Notes under the pieces: model-generated
What the model was told of the DNA's origin: nothing
The model's input: the letters and a program-made list of their open reading frames with translations, nothing else
Databases searched by the model: none
Origin: Myxococcales bacterium
GTDB taxonomy: Bacteria; Myxococcota; B64-G9
Reading direction: 5' to 3'
Assembly: GCA_012798435.1 (NCBI GenBank)
Contig: JAAZNF010000092.1
Location: forward strand, 1 to 64,000
Length of the DNA: 64,000 nucleotides
Program-made: the position numbers and the translations under genes
In this document: positions 1-8,444 of the stretch, piece by piece
How the letters are laid out: each line of letters starts with the position of its first letter
Position numbering within the stretch: the stretch's first letter is position 1

Positions 1-1
1 C

Positions 2-748
2 TGCATCGCGGCGGGCTGCATCTCCAACGATCGCTCGCTGCTCATCAACGGGGCGACGGGCTTCAAGGAGGACTGCACCATCAACGCCTCGGAGACGGAT
101 TTTCTCGTCGCCGGGACCCTGGACATCGCTCCGGCCTACGGGCCCAACTTCCCGCTGGTGTACTACAACGCCTTCAAGGTTCAGAACTTCCTGTACTCGA
201 CCAGCGGCGAGTCGCTGGACTCGAACAAGGTGCTGGTGGAGTGGGTCCGGGTCCGCCTGGAGTGGCTGCGGGGGAAGAACATCGCGGATCCCCAGCTCCA
301 GCTCGATCTGAACGCCATCGCCGCCACCCCGGAACAATCATTCCCGCTGTCGGGGGTGATCGACAGCGGCAGCGATGGCAAGCCCGGCACGTCCTGGATC
401 ACGATGAAACTGCTCGACTCGGTGGATGGTGACGTCCGCTCCCCGGGCTACCTGCTCAGCGACTTCTTCGCCAATCCCGACAACGTGACCTACGCCTCGA
501 ACCTCATCCTGGGCTTGCACATCCAGGTGGAGGGCACCACCACCGGCGGTCAGAACATCACCTCCAACGAGTTCATCTTTCCGGTCCAGTTCTGTTACGG
601 GTGTCTGGCCGCGGGCCGAAACGGCAGCGTGCCGGTCTACATGTGCTGCCAGGACACGCCATCGCTCACTGACGATTACTTCCCGTACTGCGGCGGCATC
701 CAGGATGCAAAGCCCACCTGCGAGGACTGCGACTCGACCACGCCCTAG
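2..748 (+). CDS. Secreted/surface protein of unknown function, C-terminal part (5' end outside window)
   Basis: The frame is open from base 2, so the first ATG/GTG inside the window is not the true start and only about the last 248 residues are visible. The protein has many Asn, Ser and Thr residues. Its cysteines cluster near the C-terminus (FCYGCLAAG, YMCCQD, then PTCEDC just before the stop), as in exported myxobacterial proteins stabilised by disulfides. I recognise no domain. There is no hydrophobic C-terminal sorting tail, so it is probably a soluble secreted protein or an N-terminally anchored lipoprotein. The function is unknown. GC-rich third positions and an uninterrupted frame support a real gene. 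Confidence 0.75.
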   Translation, partial: CIAAGCISNDRSLLINGATGFKEDCTINASETDFLVAGTLDIAPAYGPNFPLVYYNAFKVQNFLYSTSGESLDSNKVLVEWVRVRLEWLRGKNIADPQLQLDLNAIAATPEQSFPLSGVIDSGSDGKPGTSWITMKLLDSVDGDVRSPGYLLSDFFANPDNVTYASNLILGLHIQVEGTTTGGQNITSNEFIFPVQFCYGCLAAGRNGSVPVYMCCQDTPSLTDDYFPYCGGIQDAKPTCEDCDSTTP

Positions 749-946
749 CGAGTTTTTCGAAGGTGACGATTTTTCCTTTCTGAGGCAGATCTGGTCTCCC
801 GACGGGCACCTCGCATGTTGCCAGGAAGGTCACCTCATCGACCGAGAGGTCCGGGCGTCGAGCGCGAGCTTCCACGATGACGACCGTGAAACGAATTGGC
901 CGGTGCGCTCGGGTGGGGTCTGTCCGGTGGACGCTCGAATCAATCC

Positions 947-975
947 TTGACCGGGGTGGGCCGGGAATCTAGATT
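947..975 (+). promoter_or_regulatory. Sigma-70-type promoter of the response regulator-prmA-rsmE operon
   Basis: TTGACC at 947-952 and TAGATT at 970-975 are separated by 17 bases, close to the sigma-70 consensus. They lie just upstream of the ribosome binding site (GGAGGG at 984-989) of the response regulator gene. The -10 hexamer is half of a perfect 12-base palindrome (965-976). Confidence 0.55.
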
Positions 976-976
976 C
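965..976. promoter_or_regulatory. Perfect palindrome GAATCTAGATTC on the -10 element
   Basis: This 12-base perfect inverted repeat has no spacer and covers the predicted -10 element at 970-975. A dimeric repressor bound here would block transcription of the downstream operon. This is inferred from position and symmetry only. An XbaI-like centre (TCTAGA) in AT-rich DNA could also arise by chance. Confidence 0.35.
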
Positions 977-994
977 GAGATACGGAGGGACAGC

Positions 995-1393
995 GTGCCG
1001 CTGCGTATCCTGTGCATCGAGGATGACGCCGAGACCCGGGTGCTGCTGAAGCGGGCCCTCGAGGTCCAGGGAATGCAGGTGGACGCGGTCTGGGAAGGCG
1101 AGAAGGGTCTGGCGGCGGCGAAGAGCGGCCGTTTCGACTGCGTGCTTCTCGACATCATGATGCCGGGCCTCGATGGCTTCGGGGTGCTGGCCGAGCTGCG
1201 CCAGGATCCGCTCACCCGCGACGTGCCGGTGGTTGTGGTGACCGCCCGCGCCGACGCCGAGAGCCGCGAGCGCGCCATGTCGCTGGGGGCGAACGAGTAT
1301 GTCGTAAAACCCTTCAGCTTCGAGCGCCTGCGCCACATCATCCAGCACCTGGCCGCCGCCCGGGCCAAGCCGCCGGAGCCACCCCGCTCATGA
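995..1393 (+). CDS. Single-domain response regulator (CheY-like receiver)
   Basis: Receiver domain of 132 residues with no output domain. The acidic pair D10-D11, phospho-acceptor D53 in LLDIMMPG, T83 and K105 (VVKP) are all present, so phosphorylation should be intact. The GTG start at 995 was chosen because it follows GGAGGG with normal spacing and begins directly at the receiver beta-strand; a longer frame upstream adds unrelated residues. It overlaps prmA by four bases (ATGA), which suggests translational coupling. Stand-alone receivers act through protein partners (motility, phosphorelays). No histidine kinase is adjacent, so the cognate kinase is unknown. A short Pro-rich tail follows the domain. 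Confidence 0.9.
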   Translation: MPLRILCIEDDAETRVLLKRALEVQGMQVDAVWEGEKGLAAAKSGRFDCVLLDIMMPGLDGFGVLAELRQDPLTRDVPVVVVTARADAESRERAMSLGANEYVVKPFSFERLRHIIQHLAAARAKPPEPPRS

Positions 1394-2277
1394 CAGAGAT
1401 CCGGAAGGATCGGCACCTGCAGCTCCGTCTTCGCGCGCCGCTCGCTTGCGCCGAGGAGGTCTGCGAACGCCTGCTCGGCGTCGGGGCCAGTGGTGTGGAA
1501 TGGGTGGACGAGACCTGTCTGGACCGGCCCGCCGATCTATTGTCCGGCGAGGTCGAGCTGCGCTTCTCCTTCGGCCCAGGCGCGGGCGGGCAGGCAGATC
1601 TGCAAGATTGCGAGCGGCTTGTCGCCTTGGACGAACGGGTCCGCCTTGTGAGACAGGTCGAGCTCGACCCGGCCGACTGGGCCACCGCCTGGCGGGCGCA
1701 CCATCGCGCGGTGCGGGCGGGAAGGTTCTTCGTCCATCCCGAGTGGGTATCGGCCGCCGGGGAGGCCTGCCCGGTCCTGATCGACCCCGGCATGGCCTTC
1801 GGCACCGGGTTGCACCCCACCACGCGCATGTGCCTGCTGGGTCTGGACCGGGCGTTGCCGGCGCGGCGGGTGCTGGATCTCGGTTGCGGCTCCGGGGTTC
1901 TGGCGCTGGCGGCAGCCCGCGCAGGAGTCCCCGAGGTGTGGGCGGTGGACAACGACCCGGAGGCCTGTCGCGTCACGGCCGAGAACGCCGAGCGCAACGG
2001 CCTTGAGCGTGTGCTGACCATCCGGCAGGGGGATATCGAGACGGCAGAAGGGACGTTCGACCTGGTCCTCGCCAACATCCTCTCGGGGCCGCTGGTGGCG
2101 ATGGCTCCGGGAGTGGCAAGACGGATCGTCCCGGACGGCCGGGTGTTGCTCTCGGGCCTCTTGCAAGAGGAGGCACCGGAAGTCACCAGCGCCTACCGCG
2201 CCGTGGGCTTTCAACTGGAGCACGAACAGCACGAAGACGAGTGGGTCGCTCTGGCGATGCTGCGGGGAAAGACATGA
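1390..2277 (+). CDS. prmA: Ribosomal protein L11 methyltransferase
   Basis: PrmA uses S-adenosylmethionine to methylate ribosomal protein L11. The 295-residue protein has the expected N-terminal L11-recognition region followed by a Rossmann methyltransferase domain with motif I VLDLGCGSGVLAL, an acidic motif II (AVDNDP) and the post-motif LANILSGPL, matching the family's NxxxxPL signature. Its length equals that of typical bacterial PrmA (about 290). It overlaps the response regulator upstream by ATGA and rsmE downstream by ATGA, so the three genes should be co-transcribed and translationally coupled. The prmA-rsmE pairing is common in bacteria; the leading response regulator is less usual. 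Confidence 0.95.
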   Translation: MTEIRKDRHLQLRLRAPLACAEEVCERLLGVGASGVEWVDETCLDRPADLLSGEVELRFSFGPGAGGQADLQDCERLVALDERVRLVRQVELDPADWATAWRAHHRAVRAGRFFVHPEWVSAAGEACPVLIDPGMAFGTGLHPTTRMCLLGLDRALPARRVLDLGCGSGVLALAAARAGVPEVWAVDNDPEACRVTAENAERNGLERVLTIRQGDIETAEGTFDLVLANILSGPLVAMAPGVARRIVPDGRVLLSGLLQEEAPEVTSAYRAVGFQLEHEQHEDEWVALAMLRGKT

Positions 2278-2996
2278 GCCGGGTCCGGCTGCACCTCCCC
2301 GGCGAGCGGTTCCAGGAAGGGGTTGTGCTGCGCCAGGCGGAGCGGCACTACTTGTGTGACGTGCTGCGGCTCGGCGAGGGCGACGAGCTGGAGCTCTTCG
2401 ATGGCAGGAGCCGGCGCGCGCGGGCGCGGCTCGTTCGCGACGGGGAAGACTTTCGGCTGCGCCTGCTGTCCGTGACGGAGGAGCCGGCCAGCGCGAGGCA
2501 GGTGGTACTGGCGCTGGCGCTCATCAAGGCGCGCAGCCGGGAGGTCGCGCTGCGCATGGCGGTAGAACTGGGCGTGGCCGAATTCCGGCCGTTTGTCTCC
2601 GAGCGCTGTGTGGTGCGGGCGGGCGGCGGGAGCGGTCGGCTCGAGCGCGAGCGGCACATCGCGGCCGAGGCGGCGCGCCAGTGCGGGCGGGCCACGGTGC
2701 CTGAGGTTCACGCGCCGGTGACGCTCGACGAGATCCTGGCGCTTCCCGCGGAGCACCGCGTCATCCTGCAGGAGAACATCGTCGCCGAGCCGCTCGCATC
2801 CCTGGCTGCACGCCTTCCTCCGGGCCGGCTGCTCTTGCTGGTCGGGCCGGAGGGCGGCTTCTCCTCGGAAGAATTCGAGCGGGCGCTGGCGCGTGGCTTT
2901 CGCGCCGCTTCGCTCGGGACGCGGGTGCTGCGGGCCGACACCGCGGCGGTCGTGGCGGCGGCGCTGGGGGGCCTGGGCTCGGACGTTGCGTTGTAA
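2274..2996 (+). CDS. rsmE: 16S rRNA m3U1498 methyltransferase
   Basis: RsmE methylates N3 of U1498 in 16S rRNA. The 240-residue protein has an N-terminal PUA-like part and a C-terminal SPOUT (trefoil-knot) domain containing LLVGPEGGFSSEE and LGTRVLRADTA, the SAM-binding knot motifs. The usual RTETA is RADTA here. The ATG at 2274 overlaps the prmA stop (ATGA) and fits the family N-terminus (RVRLHLPGE). An upstream in-frame start would lie inside prmA. It is the last gene of the operon. No clear intrinsic terminator follows. Confidence 0.93.
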   Translation: MSRVRLHLPGERFQEGVVLRQAERHYLCDVLRLGEGDELELFDGRSRRARARLVRDGEDFRLRLLSVTEEPASARQVVLALALIKARSREVALRMAVELGVAEFRPFVSERCVVRAGGGSGRLERERHIAAEAARQCGRATVPEVHAPVTLDEILALPAEHRVILQENIVAEPLASLAARLPPGRLLLLVGPEGGFSSEEFERALARGFRAASLGTRVLRADTAAVVAAALGGLGSDVAL

Positions 2997-3012
2997 TCCG
3001 TGGTGACAACGC

Positions 3013-3131
3013 CTACGGCTGCCAGCCGGCCAGGCGCGCCATCAGCACCCAGTAGGCCTTGGCCAGGCGGATGTTGCCGCCCTTGCCGCACTCCGGCTCG
3101 ATGAAAGGATGGAACGACGGCGCCTGTCCCC
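3013..3131 (-). pseudogene. C-terminal remnant of a decayed gene
   Basis: On the minus strand a short frame ending at a TAG at 3013-3015 encodes about 34 residues with good GC-rich codon structure (it includes PFIEPECGKG and ends ARLAGWQP). It has no start codon of its own and runs upstream directly into repeat DNA at 3115-3143. It looks like the tail of a larger gene whose 5' part was lost when the repeats arrived or through decay. The family is not recognised. Confidence is limited because the segment is so short. Confidence 0.4.
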
Positions 3132-3224
3132 ATTGTTTGTTGTGAAAAGACGGAAAAGACGGGGCCTGTCCCCATTAATTGTTGTGGTATTATAGGGGTT
3201 TATTTGTGGGGCTGTCCCCATGTG
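3115..3224. repeat. Three copies of a GGGGCCTGTCCCC-type intergenic repeat
   Basis: The core CCTGTCCCCATT recurs at 3123-3134 and 3165-3176, each followed by an AT-rich stretch ending TTGTTGTG. A third, shorter version (GGGGCTGTCCCCAT) lies at 3208-3221. Copies are spaced 42-47 bases apart. The core is an imperfect inverted repeat (GGGG-cctgt-CCCC). A related single copy lies at 56011-56025. Such GGGGACAGGCCCC repeats resemble REP-like elements mobilised by REP-associated tyrosine transposases; no transposase gene is in this window. The interval from rsmE to the TetR gene holds only this and the gene remnant. Confidence 0.65.
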
Positions 3225-3258
3225 CACTCAAGCACGCCAGGTTGTCAGTGGTGAAAAT

Positions 3259-3304
3259 GAACGTTCGTTATTTTTCTTGACTAGATCGGTGGACGTGATA
3301 TGGC
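3259..3304 (+). promoter_or_regulatory. Promoter and possible TetR operator upstream of the TetR gene
   Basis: GAACGTTC at 3259-3266 is a perfect 8-base palindrome, continuing as AACG-tt-CGTT to 3269. Just downstream, TTGACT (3277-3282) and TATGGC (3299-3304) form a plausible promoter with a 16-base spacer. TetR family repressors commonly bind such palindromes next to their own promoter, so autoregulation is likely. This is inferred from sequence only. Confidence 0.35.
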
Positions 3305-3338
3305 TTGCGTCCTCTTTCGGAAGCGAAAGGAACGATCA

Positions 3339-4052
3339 ATGCAGACCAGGAGCGCGGGACGGACGAAAGGGCTCGAACCCGGTGGAGAGATCTTCCTGGG
3401 TTCTCCGCGGGTTGCTGACGCCGGGAGCCGCGGCGAGCGGACCGTGCGAGCGATCCTGGATTCCGCGCGGGAGCTGTTCATCTCGCAGGGCTACCATGGC
3501 ACCGGCATCCGCGAGGTGGCCGCCGCCGCCGGGCTCACCGTCGGCGCGGTCTACAACCATTTCTCGGGCAAGGAGGCTCTCTTCGATCGGGTGTTTTTGG
3601 AAAACAACCCGTTTGGTTTGCTTCCCGACGTTCTCGCAAGCGCCCAGGGCGCCACCGTCGAGGAAACGCTGCGCGACGTCGCAGTGCGCTTGAGTCACAG
3701 GCTGCAACAGCGCCGCGATCTTTTGCGCCTCGTGTTCATCGAGCTTCTGGAGTTCAATGGCCGGCACATCCCGGCCACCATCGCCCGCAACGCGGAGGCG
3801 GTGTCGCAGTTTCTAGAACGGCTGCACTTGACGGGAGGTGCGAGCCTGCGCCCGTTGCCGCCGCTCTTGCTCATGCGGACCTTCCTGGGCCTGCTGTCGG
3901 CCTGGTTTTTTACGGACACCCTCTTCAAGGACGAGCTGCCGGCCTCGTTGGCCGGCCTGCGGATCGAGGACGCGGTCGAGGTGTTCCTCCACGGGGCCCT
4001 GGTGCCGATCTCCGCCGCGACCGCTGCTCCCCTCTCTGCCCAACCGGAGTGA
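3339..4052 (+). CDS. TetR/AcrR family transcriptional regulator
   Basis: The 237-residue protein has an N-terminal TetR helix-turn-helix (about residues 28-75), visible as AILDSARELFISQGY, IREVAAAAGLTVGAVYNHF and GKEALFDRVF, followed by an all-helical ligand-binding domain. The ATG at 3339 was preferred over an in-frame ATG at 3300 because AAAGGA precedes it. It ends three bases before the large dehydratase-activase gene, so the two are probably one operon and the regulator may sense a CoA-linked or lipid ligand. The ligand cannot be read from the sequence. A palindrome upstream (3259-3269) suggests autoregulation. Confidence 0.9.
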   Translation: MQTRSAGRTKGLEPGGEIFLGSPRVADAGSRGERTVRAILDSARELFISQGYHGTGIREVAAAAGLTVGAVYNHFSGKEALFDRVFLENNPFGLLPDVLASAQGATVEETLRDVAVRLSHRLQQRRDLLRLVFIELLEFNGRHIPATIARNAEAVSQFLERLHLTGGASLRPLPPLLLMRTFLGLLSAWFFTDTLFKDELPASLAGLRIEDAVEVFLHGALVPISAATAAPLSAQPE

Positions 4053-4055
4053 GCC

Positions 4056-7000
4056 ATGCGTTTCTTGGGAATCGACATCGGATCCACCAGCGTGAAAGCC
4101 GTCCTGCTCGACGGCCTCAGCGAGTCCTGGCATGACATCGTCGCCCACGAGGGAGCCATCCCCGAGACGCTGCTGGAGATCTTGCGGCGCCGGGGGGTGG
4201 ACGGTGACCTCTCCGCGGTGGTCACCGGCAACGCCGGCCGGCAGCAGGTGCGCTGCGCTCAGGCCATCCTGCCGCTCGCCATCGAGTCCGCGCTGGCCGC
4301 CATCGGCGAGCGGGCCCGGGCGGTGGTGTCGCTGGGCGGGGAGTCGCTGTGCGTGTACATGCTCTCCGCCGACGGCCGCATCCAGAACACGCTCGCCGGC
4401 GACAAGTGCGCCGCCGGCACCGGAGAGTTCTTCCGCCAGCAGCTTCGGCGCATGGACCTGGGAATGGATTGCCTGTCCGGCATCCCCGACGAGACCCGCT
4501 GCCATTCCCTGTCGGCGCGCTGCTCGGTGTTCATGAAGAGCGACTGCACCCACAAGCTGAACAAGAAAGAGGCCACCAAGGAGGAGATCGTGGTCTCGCT
4601 GGCCGACGTCATGGCCAGCAAGGCCGCCGAGTTCCTGACCCGGGCCCGCATCGAGAGCGGCCGGGTCCTGCTCATCGGCGGCGTCACCCAGAACCGCTTC
4701 CTGCTGCGCCTGCTCAAGCAGAAGCTGCCACAGCTCGAGCTGGTGGTCCCGGCGCAGGCCCCCTACTTCGAGGCCTTCGGCGCCGCGCACCTGGCCACCG
4801 AGCACGGCGAGAGACTGCCGCCACGTTCGGCGTTGTTCGCCGGCGGGGTGGTGGGGTTCGAGCACTACCCGCCGCTCTCCGAGGCGTTGCCGCGGGTGCG
4901 CCGCATCGAGGCGCGCCGCGGCCGTGTGCGGCCGGAGGGAGAGTACATCCTGGGCATCGACGGCGGCTCCACCACCACCAAGGCCGTGCTGGTGGACGCG
5001 CACACCCGCGAGATCTGCGCCGCCTTCTACGGCCGCACCCACGGCGATCCGGTCGAGGCGCTGCGGGGGGTGCTTTGCGAGATTCGCGCCCAGGTGCGCG
5101 AGCAGATCGGCGCTGCCCCCATCCGCATCCCGCTGGCCGCCACCACCGGCTCCTCCCGCGAGGTGCTGGGCGTGTTCGCGAAGACCCGCGGGGTGTACAA
5201 CGAGATCATCGCCCATACCGTGGGCACCACCCACTTCCAGCCCGAGATCGACACCATCTTCGAGATCGGTGGCCAGGATGCCAAGTACGTGCTGGTGCAG
5301 AACGGCGTGCCCATCGACTACGCCATGAACGAGGCCTGCAGCGCCGGCACCGGCTCCTTCATCGAGGAGTCCGCCCGCGGCGATCTGAACATCGCCAGCG
5401 CCCCGGAGATCGGCCCCATCGCGCTCCGTAGCCGCGCCCCGCTCAAGTTCGGCGAGCACTGCTCGGCCTTCATCAACTCGGACATCCGCGCCGCCATCCA
5501 GCAGGGGGCGGAGCGCGCCGATATCACCGCCGGGATCATTTTCTCCATCGTCTCCAACTACCTCAACCGGGTGGTGGGCAACCGCACCGTGGGCCAGGCC
5601 ATCGTGCTCCAGGGGGGCGTGGCCAAGAACCCGGCCGTGCCGGCCGCCTTCGCCACCGTGCTGGGCAAACCCATCACCGTCCCGCCCGAGCCCGAGCTGC
5701 TGGGCGCCTTCGGGGTGGCGCTGCTTGCGCAGCAGAAGCACGCCGCGGGCGAGCTTCCGGCCGGCGACTACTCCCTCGACGAATTGATCGCGCGTAAGAT
5801 CGAAAACGGCAAGACCTTCCTGTGCCAGGCCTGCGAGAACCGCTGCCCCATCCGCACGCTCATCGTGAGCGGCAATCGCACCTTCTTCGGCGGGCGTTGC
5901 AACAAGTACGCCAACCTGCGCAAGTCCGTCGAGATGAGCGCGGTGGACGACTTCGTGGCCCTGCGCGAGCGGCTGCTGTTCTCGGAGTACGCTCCCGACC
6001 CCATGACCCTGCGGCCTCGTTGCACACAGACGGTCGGCGTGCCGCGGGCCTTCACCGTGCACACCCTGTGGCCGCTGTACTCGTGGTTCTTCCATTCGCT
6101 GGGGGTGCGGGCGGTGCTCTCGGAAGCGAGCCTCAAGGAGGGCGTGCAGCGCGCCGAGGCGGCCTACTGCCTGCCCGGCGAGCTGGCCCACGGCATGACC
6201 GCGGATCTTCTGCGGCGCGGGGTGGACTACCTGTTCGTTCCCCACCTCAAGAACCTGCCCAGCCTGGAGCCGGATCTGGTGGCCACGCTGTGCCCCATCA
6301 CCCAGGGGCTGCCATACTACCTGCGCCCCGCCTTCGAGATCGCCGACGAGCGGCTGCTTAGGCCCGTGCTGGACTTCTCGGGCGGCATGGAGGCGGGCGT
6401 GGGCGCCTTCGAGGACCTCGCCGAGCGGTTGGGCTTCTCACGAGCCGAGGGGCGGGCGGCCTTCCAGGTGGGTCTCGCCCGGCAGCGCGACTTCTGGGCG
6501 CGCCTGCGGCAGATCGGGGAGGAGGTGCTCGCCCAGGCCGAGCGCGGCGACCGGCCGGTCATCGCCCTGTTCGGCCGCCCCTACAACGCCTTCAACCCCG
6601 AGGCGAACATGGGCGTGCCGCGCAAGTTCGCCACCCGCGGGTACCGGGTGCTGCCCTTCGATTTCTTCCCCGTCGGAGACGAGGCCATCACCTACAACAT
6701 GTACTGGTACTACGGGCAGCTCAACCTGAAGGCCGCCCGCCGGGTGAAGCAGCACCCCAACCTCTTTTTATGCTACATCTCCAACTTCGGGTGCGCGCCG
6801 GACAGCTTCATGCTGCACTTCATCCGCTGGTTCATGGGGGCGAAGCCCTACCTGGTGCTCGAGTTCGATAGCCACACCGCCGACGCCGGCATCGACACCC
6901 GCATCGAGGCCTTCCTGGACATCATCGACGGCTACCGGCGCCAGGCGGGCGGCGCGCGCGCGGAGAGGGAGCCGCTGCGCTACACCGTCGATCTGTGCGG

Positions 7001-8429
7001 CGCGAACACGCGCATCGTGGACCGGCGGACCGGCGAGCGCATCCCGCTCTCCGATCCGAGGGTCACGGTGATCTACCCCTCGATGGGCAACATGGCCAGC
7101 GAGGCCTGCGCCGCCATCACCCGCGCGCAGGGCATCCGCTCCGAGGCGCTGCCCGAGCCGGACGTGCAGACCACCCAGCTCGCCCGCAACGTGGCCTCCG
7201 GCAAGGAGTGCATCCCCACCCTGCTGGTGCTGGGGCAGATGCTGCGGCGGCTGATGGACCGGCCACCGGCTCCCGAGGAGATCCTGGCGGTGGTGGTCCC
7301 CAAGACCACCGGGCCGTGCCGCACCGGCCAGTACGGGCCCTTCTACGAGGGCATCCTGCGCGACCTGGGGATCGACAACGTGGCCATCCTGTACCTCTCC
7401 TCGGACAACGCCTACTCCGAGCTGGGGCAGGGGTTCACCCTGCTGGCCTGGTACGCGCTGGTGCTGTCGGACTTCTTCAAGGACATGGAGACCGCGCTCA
7501 CCATCCTGGCCAAGGACCGGGCGGCGGCGCTCGAGGTGCTGCGCTCGGTGTGGAACGGCGCGCTCGACATCCTGGGCCACGACATCGATCGGCTATACCC
7601 CTACCTCGAATCCCAGGTGCCGCGGCTCGCCGCCATCCCCCGCCGCGGGCGGCTCGAGGATCTCCCCAGGGTGCTGGTGGTCGGGGAGATCTACGTGCGC
7701 CGAGACGACTACTCGGTGCGGGAGCTCGTCACTCACCTGGCCGAGAACGGCATCCTGGGCAAGGTCACCGGCATCGCCGAGTGGATCAACTACTGCAACT
7801 ACCTGCGGGACAAGGAGCTGCGGCGCCGGTGGGCCAGACTGCCCTTCTACCGCTGGCCGTTGGCCAAGGGCTTCGGCGAGTGGCTGGGCCTGAAGGTCAC
7901 CCGGCGCATCAGCGCCGCCATCGAGGAGCGGCTGCGGGACATCCTCGAGCCCGGCGGGTTGCTCCCCCACGTGCCCCACGACATGGAGCGCATCATGGCC
8001 GACGTGGATCAGGTGACCCACGTGGAGTTCGAGACCGAGGCCACCATCTCCTCGCTGGTGAGCCGGGTGGCCATCGCCGAAGGCTACGACGGCGTGGCCG
8101 CCATCGCCCCGTTCGCCTGCTTGCCGGGGCGTCTCATCCGGGCCATTTTGGAGCCGCACTTCCGCAGGCACGCCGTACCGTACATCACGCTCGAGAACGA
8201 CGGCCTGCGCTACCCGCCCAACACGCTCTCGCGGCTCGAGATCTTCATGCTGAACGTGCTGCGGCGAAAGCGCGACGGGTACTACGCCGTATCCGCCGCC
8301 CGCCCCAGCCAGGCGCGAGCCGCCTCCCAGGCGGTGCTCAAAGCCGACCTGCGCCTGCTGGACCGGCGCGCCGCGCTCCCGCCCCCAGGCCAGGTGCGCG
8401 ACCTTCCCCCGCCCGCCGCGCCGGCCTGA
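4056..8429 (+). CDS. Giant 2-hydroxyacyl-CoA dehydratase activase-type protein (two BadF/BadG ATPase domains plus DUF2229 and HgdB-like regions)
   Basis: This 1457-residue protein has two tandem ASKHA ATPase domains of the BadF/BadG/BcrA/HgdC family. The first starts at residue 1 (GIDIGSTSVKAVLLD, with CAAGTGEF and later SARCSVFMKSDC). The second starts near residue 297 (LGIDGGSTTTKAVLVD, GGQDAKYV, CSAGTGSF, HCSAFINSDI). In HgdC-type activases the Cys of each pair ligates a [4Fe-4S] cluster at the dimer interface; both domains keep both Cys. A Cys cluster near residue 590 (CQACENRC, then GGRCNKY) opens the DUF2229 region, followed by HgdB-like segments. Related large proteins are common in anaerobes, and the substrate is generally unknown. 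It follows TetR by three bases, with GGAG before the ATG. Confidence 0.9.
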   Translation: MRFLGIDIGSTSVKAVLLDGLSESWHDIVAHEGAIPETLLEILRRRGVDGDLSAVVTGNAGRQQVRCAQAILPLAIESALAAIGERARAVVSLGGESLCVYMLSADGRIQNTLAGDKCAAGTGEFFRQQLRRMDLGMDCLSGIPDETRCHSLSARCSVFMKSDCTHKLNKKEATKEEIVVSLADVMASKAAEFLTRARIESGRVLLIGGVTQNRFLLRLLKQKLPQLELVVPAQAPYFEAFGAAHLATEHGERLPPRSALFAGGVVGFEHYPPLSEALPRVRRIEARRGRVRPEGEYILGIDGGSTTTKAVLVDAHTREICAAFYGRTHGDPVEALRGVLCEIRAQVREQIGAAPIRIPLAATTGSSREVLGVFAKTRGVYNEIIAHTVGTTHFQPEIDTIFEIGGQDAKYVLVQNGVPIDYAMNEACSAGTGSFIEESARGDLNIASAPEIGPIALRSRAPLKFGEHCSAFINSDIRAAIQQGAERADITAGIIFSIVSNYLNRVVGNRTVGQAIVLQGGVAKNPAVPAAFATVLGKPITVPPEPELLGAFGVALLAQQKHAAGELPAGDYSLDELIARKIENGKTFLCQACENRCPIRTLIVSGNRTFFGGRCNKYANLRKSVEMSAVDDFVALRERLLFSEYAPDPMTLRPRCTQTVGVPRAFTVHTLWPLYSWFFHSLGVRAVLSEASLKEGVQRAEAAYCLPGELAHGMTADLLRRGVDYLFVPHLKNLPSLEPDLVATLCPITQGLPYYLRPAFEIADERLLRPVLDFSGGMEAGVGAFEDLAERLGFSRAEGRAAFQVGLARQRDFWARLRQIGEEVLAQAERGDRPVIALFGRPYNAFNPEANMGVPRKFATRGYRVLPFDFFPVGDEAITYNMYWYYGQLNLKAARRVKQHPNLFLCYISNFGCAPDSFMLHFIRWFMGAKPYLVLEFDSHTADAGIDTRIEAFLDIIDGYRRQAGGARAEREPLRYTVDLCGANTRIVDRRTGERIPLSDPRVTVIYPSMGNMASEACAAITRAQGIRSEALPEPDVQTTQLARNVASGKECIPTLLVLGQMLRRLMDRPPAPEEILAVVVPKTTGPCRTGQYGPFYEGILRDLGIDNVAILYLSSDNAYSELGQGFTLLAWYALVLSDFFKDMETALTILAKDRAAALEVLRSVWNGALDILGHDIDRLYPYLESQVPRLAAIPRRGRLEDLPRVLVVGEIYVRRDDYSVRELVTHLAENGILGKVTGIAEWINYCNYLRDKELRRRWARLPFYRWPLAKGFGEWLGLKVTRRISAAIEERLRDILEPGGLLPHVPHDMERIMADVDQVTHVEFETEATISSLVSRVAIAEGYDGVAAIAPFACLPGRLIRAILEPHFRRHAVPYITLENDGLRYPPNTLSRLEIFMLNVLRRKRDGYYAVSAARPSQARAASQAVLKADLRLLDRRAALPPPGQVRDLPPPAAPA

Positions 8430-8444
8430 GGGGGCGCCGGGGTA

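Noticed and set aside
3042-3227. Small minus-strand frames beginning MHMGTAPQ or MGTGPVFS over the repeat cluster
   Set aside because: They are translations of the GGGGCCTGTCCCC repeats and not genes. The codon structure of the neighbouring gene tail is in a different frame.
3813-6245. An 810-codon minus-strand frame opposite the TetR and activase genes
   Set aside because: It shows His/Gly/Asp-rich antisense composition and lies opposite clearly coding, conserved ATPase motifs.
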